From positions 4,250,406-4,314,405 of the forward strand of contig NZ_CP151800.1 in assembly GCF_038449125.1 (NCBI RefSeq): a stretch of DNA of 64,000 nt, read 5' to 3'. Within the stretch, counting starts at the first letter, position 1; every line of letters begins with the position of its first letter. The position numbers and the translations under genes are program-made. A model generated the notes under the pieces. It was given only the letters and a program-made list of their open reading frames with translations, was not told where the DNA came from and made no database searches. Shown one piece after another: positions 63,801 to 64,000 of the stretch. The DNA is from Kosakonia sp. BYX6 (GTDB lineage: Bacteria; Pseudomonadota; Gammaproteobacteria; Enterobacterales; Enterobacteriaceae).

Positions 63801-64000
63801 TATCGCTTAGGGCGATCATCGCTTCGCTATAGGCATGCAAAACCAATGCTGAGAGCGTCACGCGAGCCGTTTGCGCGCGCGCTTCAAGCTGGCGGCGCGA
63901 TGCGCTATCAAGGTGATACGTGAGCGACCGCGTCCGGCTGTTGGTCGGCATCACTTTTACGCAGGACAGACGCGGTGGCTGCCAGTCCTCTGGCTGCCAT
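60817..64000 (-). CDS. Siderophore NRPS, partial (Cy-MT-like-PCP-Cy-PCP visible)
   Basis: The frame stays open to the right edge (64000), reading QPPRLSCVKVMPTNSRTRSL, so no start lies in the window and the GTG/ATG near 63954 is internal. Visible domains are: the C-terminal half of a Cy domain (to about 63330, FVFTSMAG), a degenerate methyltransferase- or epimerase-like region (ILGAGSG near 63056), carrier domain 1 (FFALGGDSL near 62480), a complete Cy domain (FPLTALQKAYLAGR to the end of its core, with DNLMLDGTS) and carrier domain 2 (FFQAGGDSL near 60980). The tail PCP-Cy-PCP is as in HMWP2 (Irp2). No adenylation domain is present in this part. Confidence 0.9.
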   Translation of the reverse strand, partial: WQPEDWQPPRLSCVKVMPTNSRTRSLTYHLDSASRRQLEARAQTARVTLSALVLHAYSEAMIALSDSPQMVIVVPVCWRPAHASQALGQFTQLRLCCCAKGDTPADTAHALADAVAGHTPDDRYIAAQGRAAYPFVFTSMAGMPEVEALYQWETGIEWTHTRTPGVLIDCQVQPDGEGLEIRWDYAAGCLDEALLKAAHARFVAQLAASDQIAERAIAAALTFVGNVPEVLAPVIDAWKTWTVAEDDSAWQEPGKFLAACVNGERPRSDLLRHPQLAPERLLLASLQQIPFFENLVAELRADFSRQEPALRVLILGAGSGVFSQALAQAAAANALALIIDEYERNDVLNALAQRDASPIARVAPDVVIAPASLHRDDELLAHLGTIRAAKPVRLYVLEVTEPDAASLVSAILDPTLVDGGQSPLLSASAWAQRLQQQGATLDHMHPLAANLVWIKAWLNADLPVAAPPSPVSDAERARAQADIARCWENVLALTSPLPHSADFFALGGDSLRATQIVTTLRQQGYASVRLADLFNHSTFASFVERVVAQRGADSAPPASAVAQSENFPLTALQKAYLAGRAPEQLLGGVASHCYFEFSMPEGIDTVRWQHAVSQVIARHDALRSRIVWQDGVPSGRVSAQVDEVMAVSDNLRLLTETEAPDPEQDFPLRVRISPDGKTIGIGMDNLMLDGTSMFLVLRELGALYQGKPVAPLSATTYAQYRNRCCEPAQTVAVNAMPPAPRLPYLTALETVSQPHFARSACDVDEPVWQAVRQRAAQLRITPAAVLLAAYALEIAEWSEETAFSLNVTTFERDPALPGAATMVGDFTHLGLVAFEPGPRATDAPSRRQQLAALARVAYLGILTLHETPEQVSTLRVARDIVRQQGEPIAGLFPVVFTSGLGLGASAARSDDFGFGTLTYARSQTPQVTMDFQVHDDARGLHITVDYVRELLASDRVNALAAGVVRRLEEWVGQVELTGLPAQIAPIWRQHLPADAPLVPENFFQAGGDSLQATRCIRALQEAIDARISLRLLLAYPRLSDFCAQVALLIESRSNDEEGTL

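Noticed and set aside
63949..63954. GTG/ATG near 63954 as the start of the first NRPS
   Set aside because: The frame is open to the window edge and the upstream residues (QPPRLS) continue a Cy domain, so the gene is cut by the window.

Overview
This window is chromosomal DNA of a member of the Enterobacteriaceae, probably near Kosakonia, Enterobacter or Klebsiella. The genes from orn to the tRNA-Phe follow the Escherichia coli order of that region (orn, rsgA, psd, mscM, epmA, frdABCD, blc, gdx, entericidins, efp, epmB, yjeI, groEL/groES, yjeH, fxsA, aspA, dcuA, cutA, dsbD, yjdC, pheU). The genus is an inference; no species-specific marker was read.

Positions 1-36331 form the conserved core. 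It opens with a partial and a complete tRNA-Gly, and includes anaerobic C4-dicarboxylate metabolism (frdABCD, aspA, dcuA), the whole EF-P lysylation system (epmA, efp, epmB), the GroE chaperonin with a sigma-32 promoter, and a guanidine-II riboswitch ahead of the guanidinium exporter gene. Accessory insertions in the core are a two-gene AT-rich unit at 6666-7700, a methyl-accepting chemotaxis gene, and a module at 18910-24615 made of a large intimin-like surface protein, a small lipoprotein and a divergent membrane-anchored regulator. No ampC lies between frdD and blc.

At 36256 a tRNA-Phe (pheU position) is followed by about 2.1 tandem copies of a 164-bp unit. Each copy begins with the 3' end of the tRNA and is packed with hairpins, like the rtT repeats behind tyrT of E. 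coli. Beyond it lies what looks like an island: a SymE-family gene with a structured upstream region, a 38-repeat CRISPR array, a complete type I-E cas operon (cas3-cse1-cse2-cas6e-cas7-cas5-cas1-cas2, with cas6e displaced relative to E. coli K-12), a WYL-domain regulator just upstream of cas3, and a broken type VI zincin-effector-like gene with an intact immunity-like lipoprotein gene.

Positions 50086-64000 hold a minus-strand, tightly coupled operon for a thiazoline siderophore of the pyochelin/yersiniabactin kind: two NRPS genes (the first runs off the right edge), two NAD(P)-dependent reductase-like genes, a type II thioesterase and a three-part ECF-type importer. The full-length NRPS is PchF-like (Cy-A-MT-PCP-TE) and its adenylation pocket reads as cysteine. 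The visible part of the first NRPS has no adenylation domain, so its carrier domains are probably loaded in trans.

The most interesting signals are in the CRISPR array. Two spacers 12 places apart are variants of the same 33-base protospacer and differ almost only at synonymous codon positions. A second pair appears to come from opposite strands of homologous coding sequence. All 37 spacers begin, in transcript orientation, with a pyrimidine, and the balance shifts from C in old spacers to T in new ones. A block of 12 repeats carries a shared base change.
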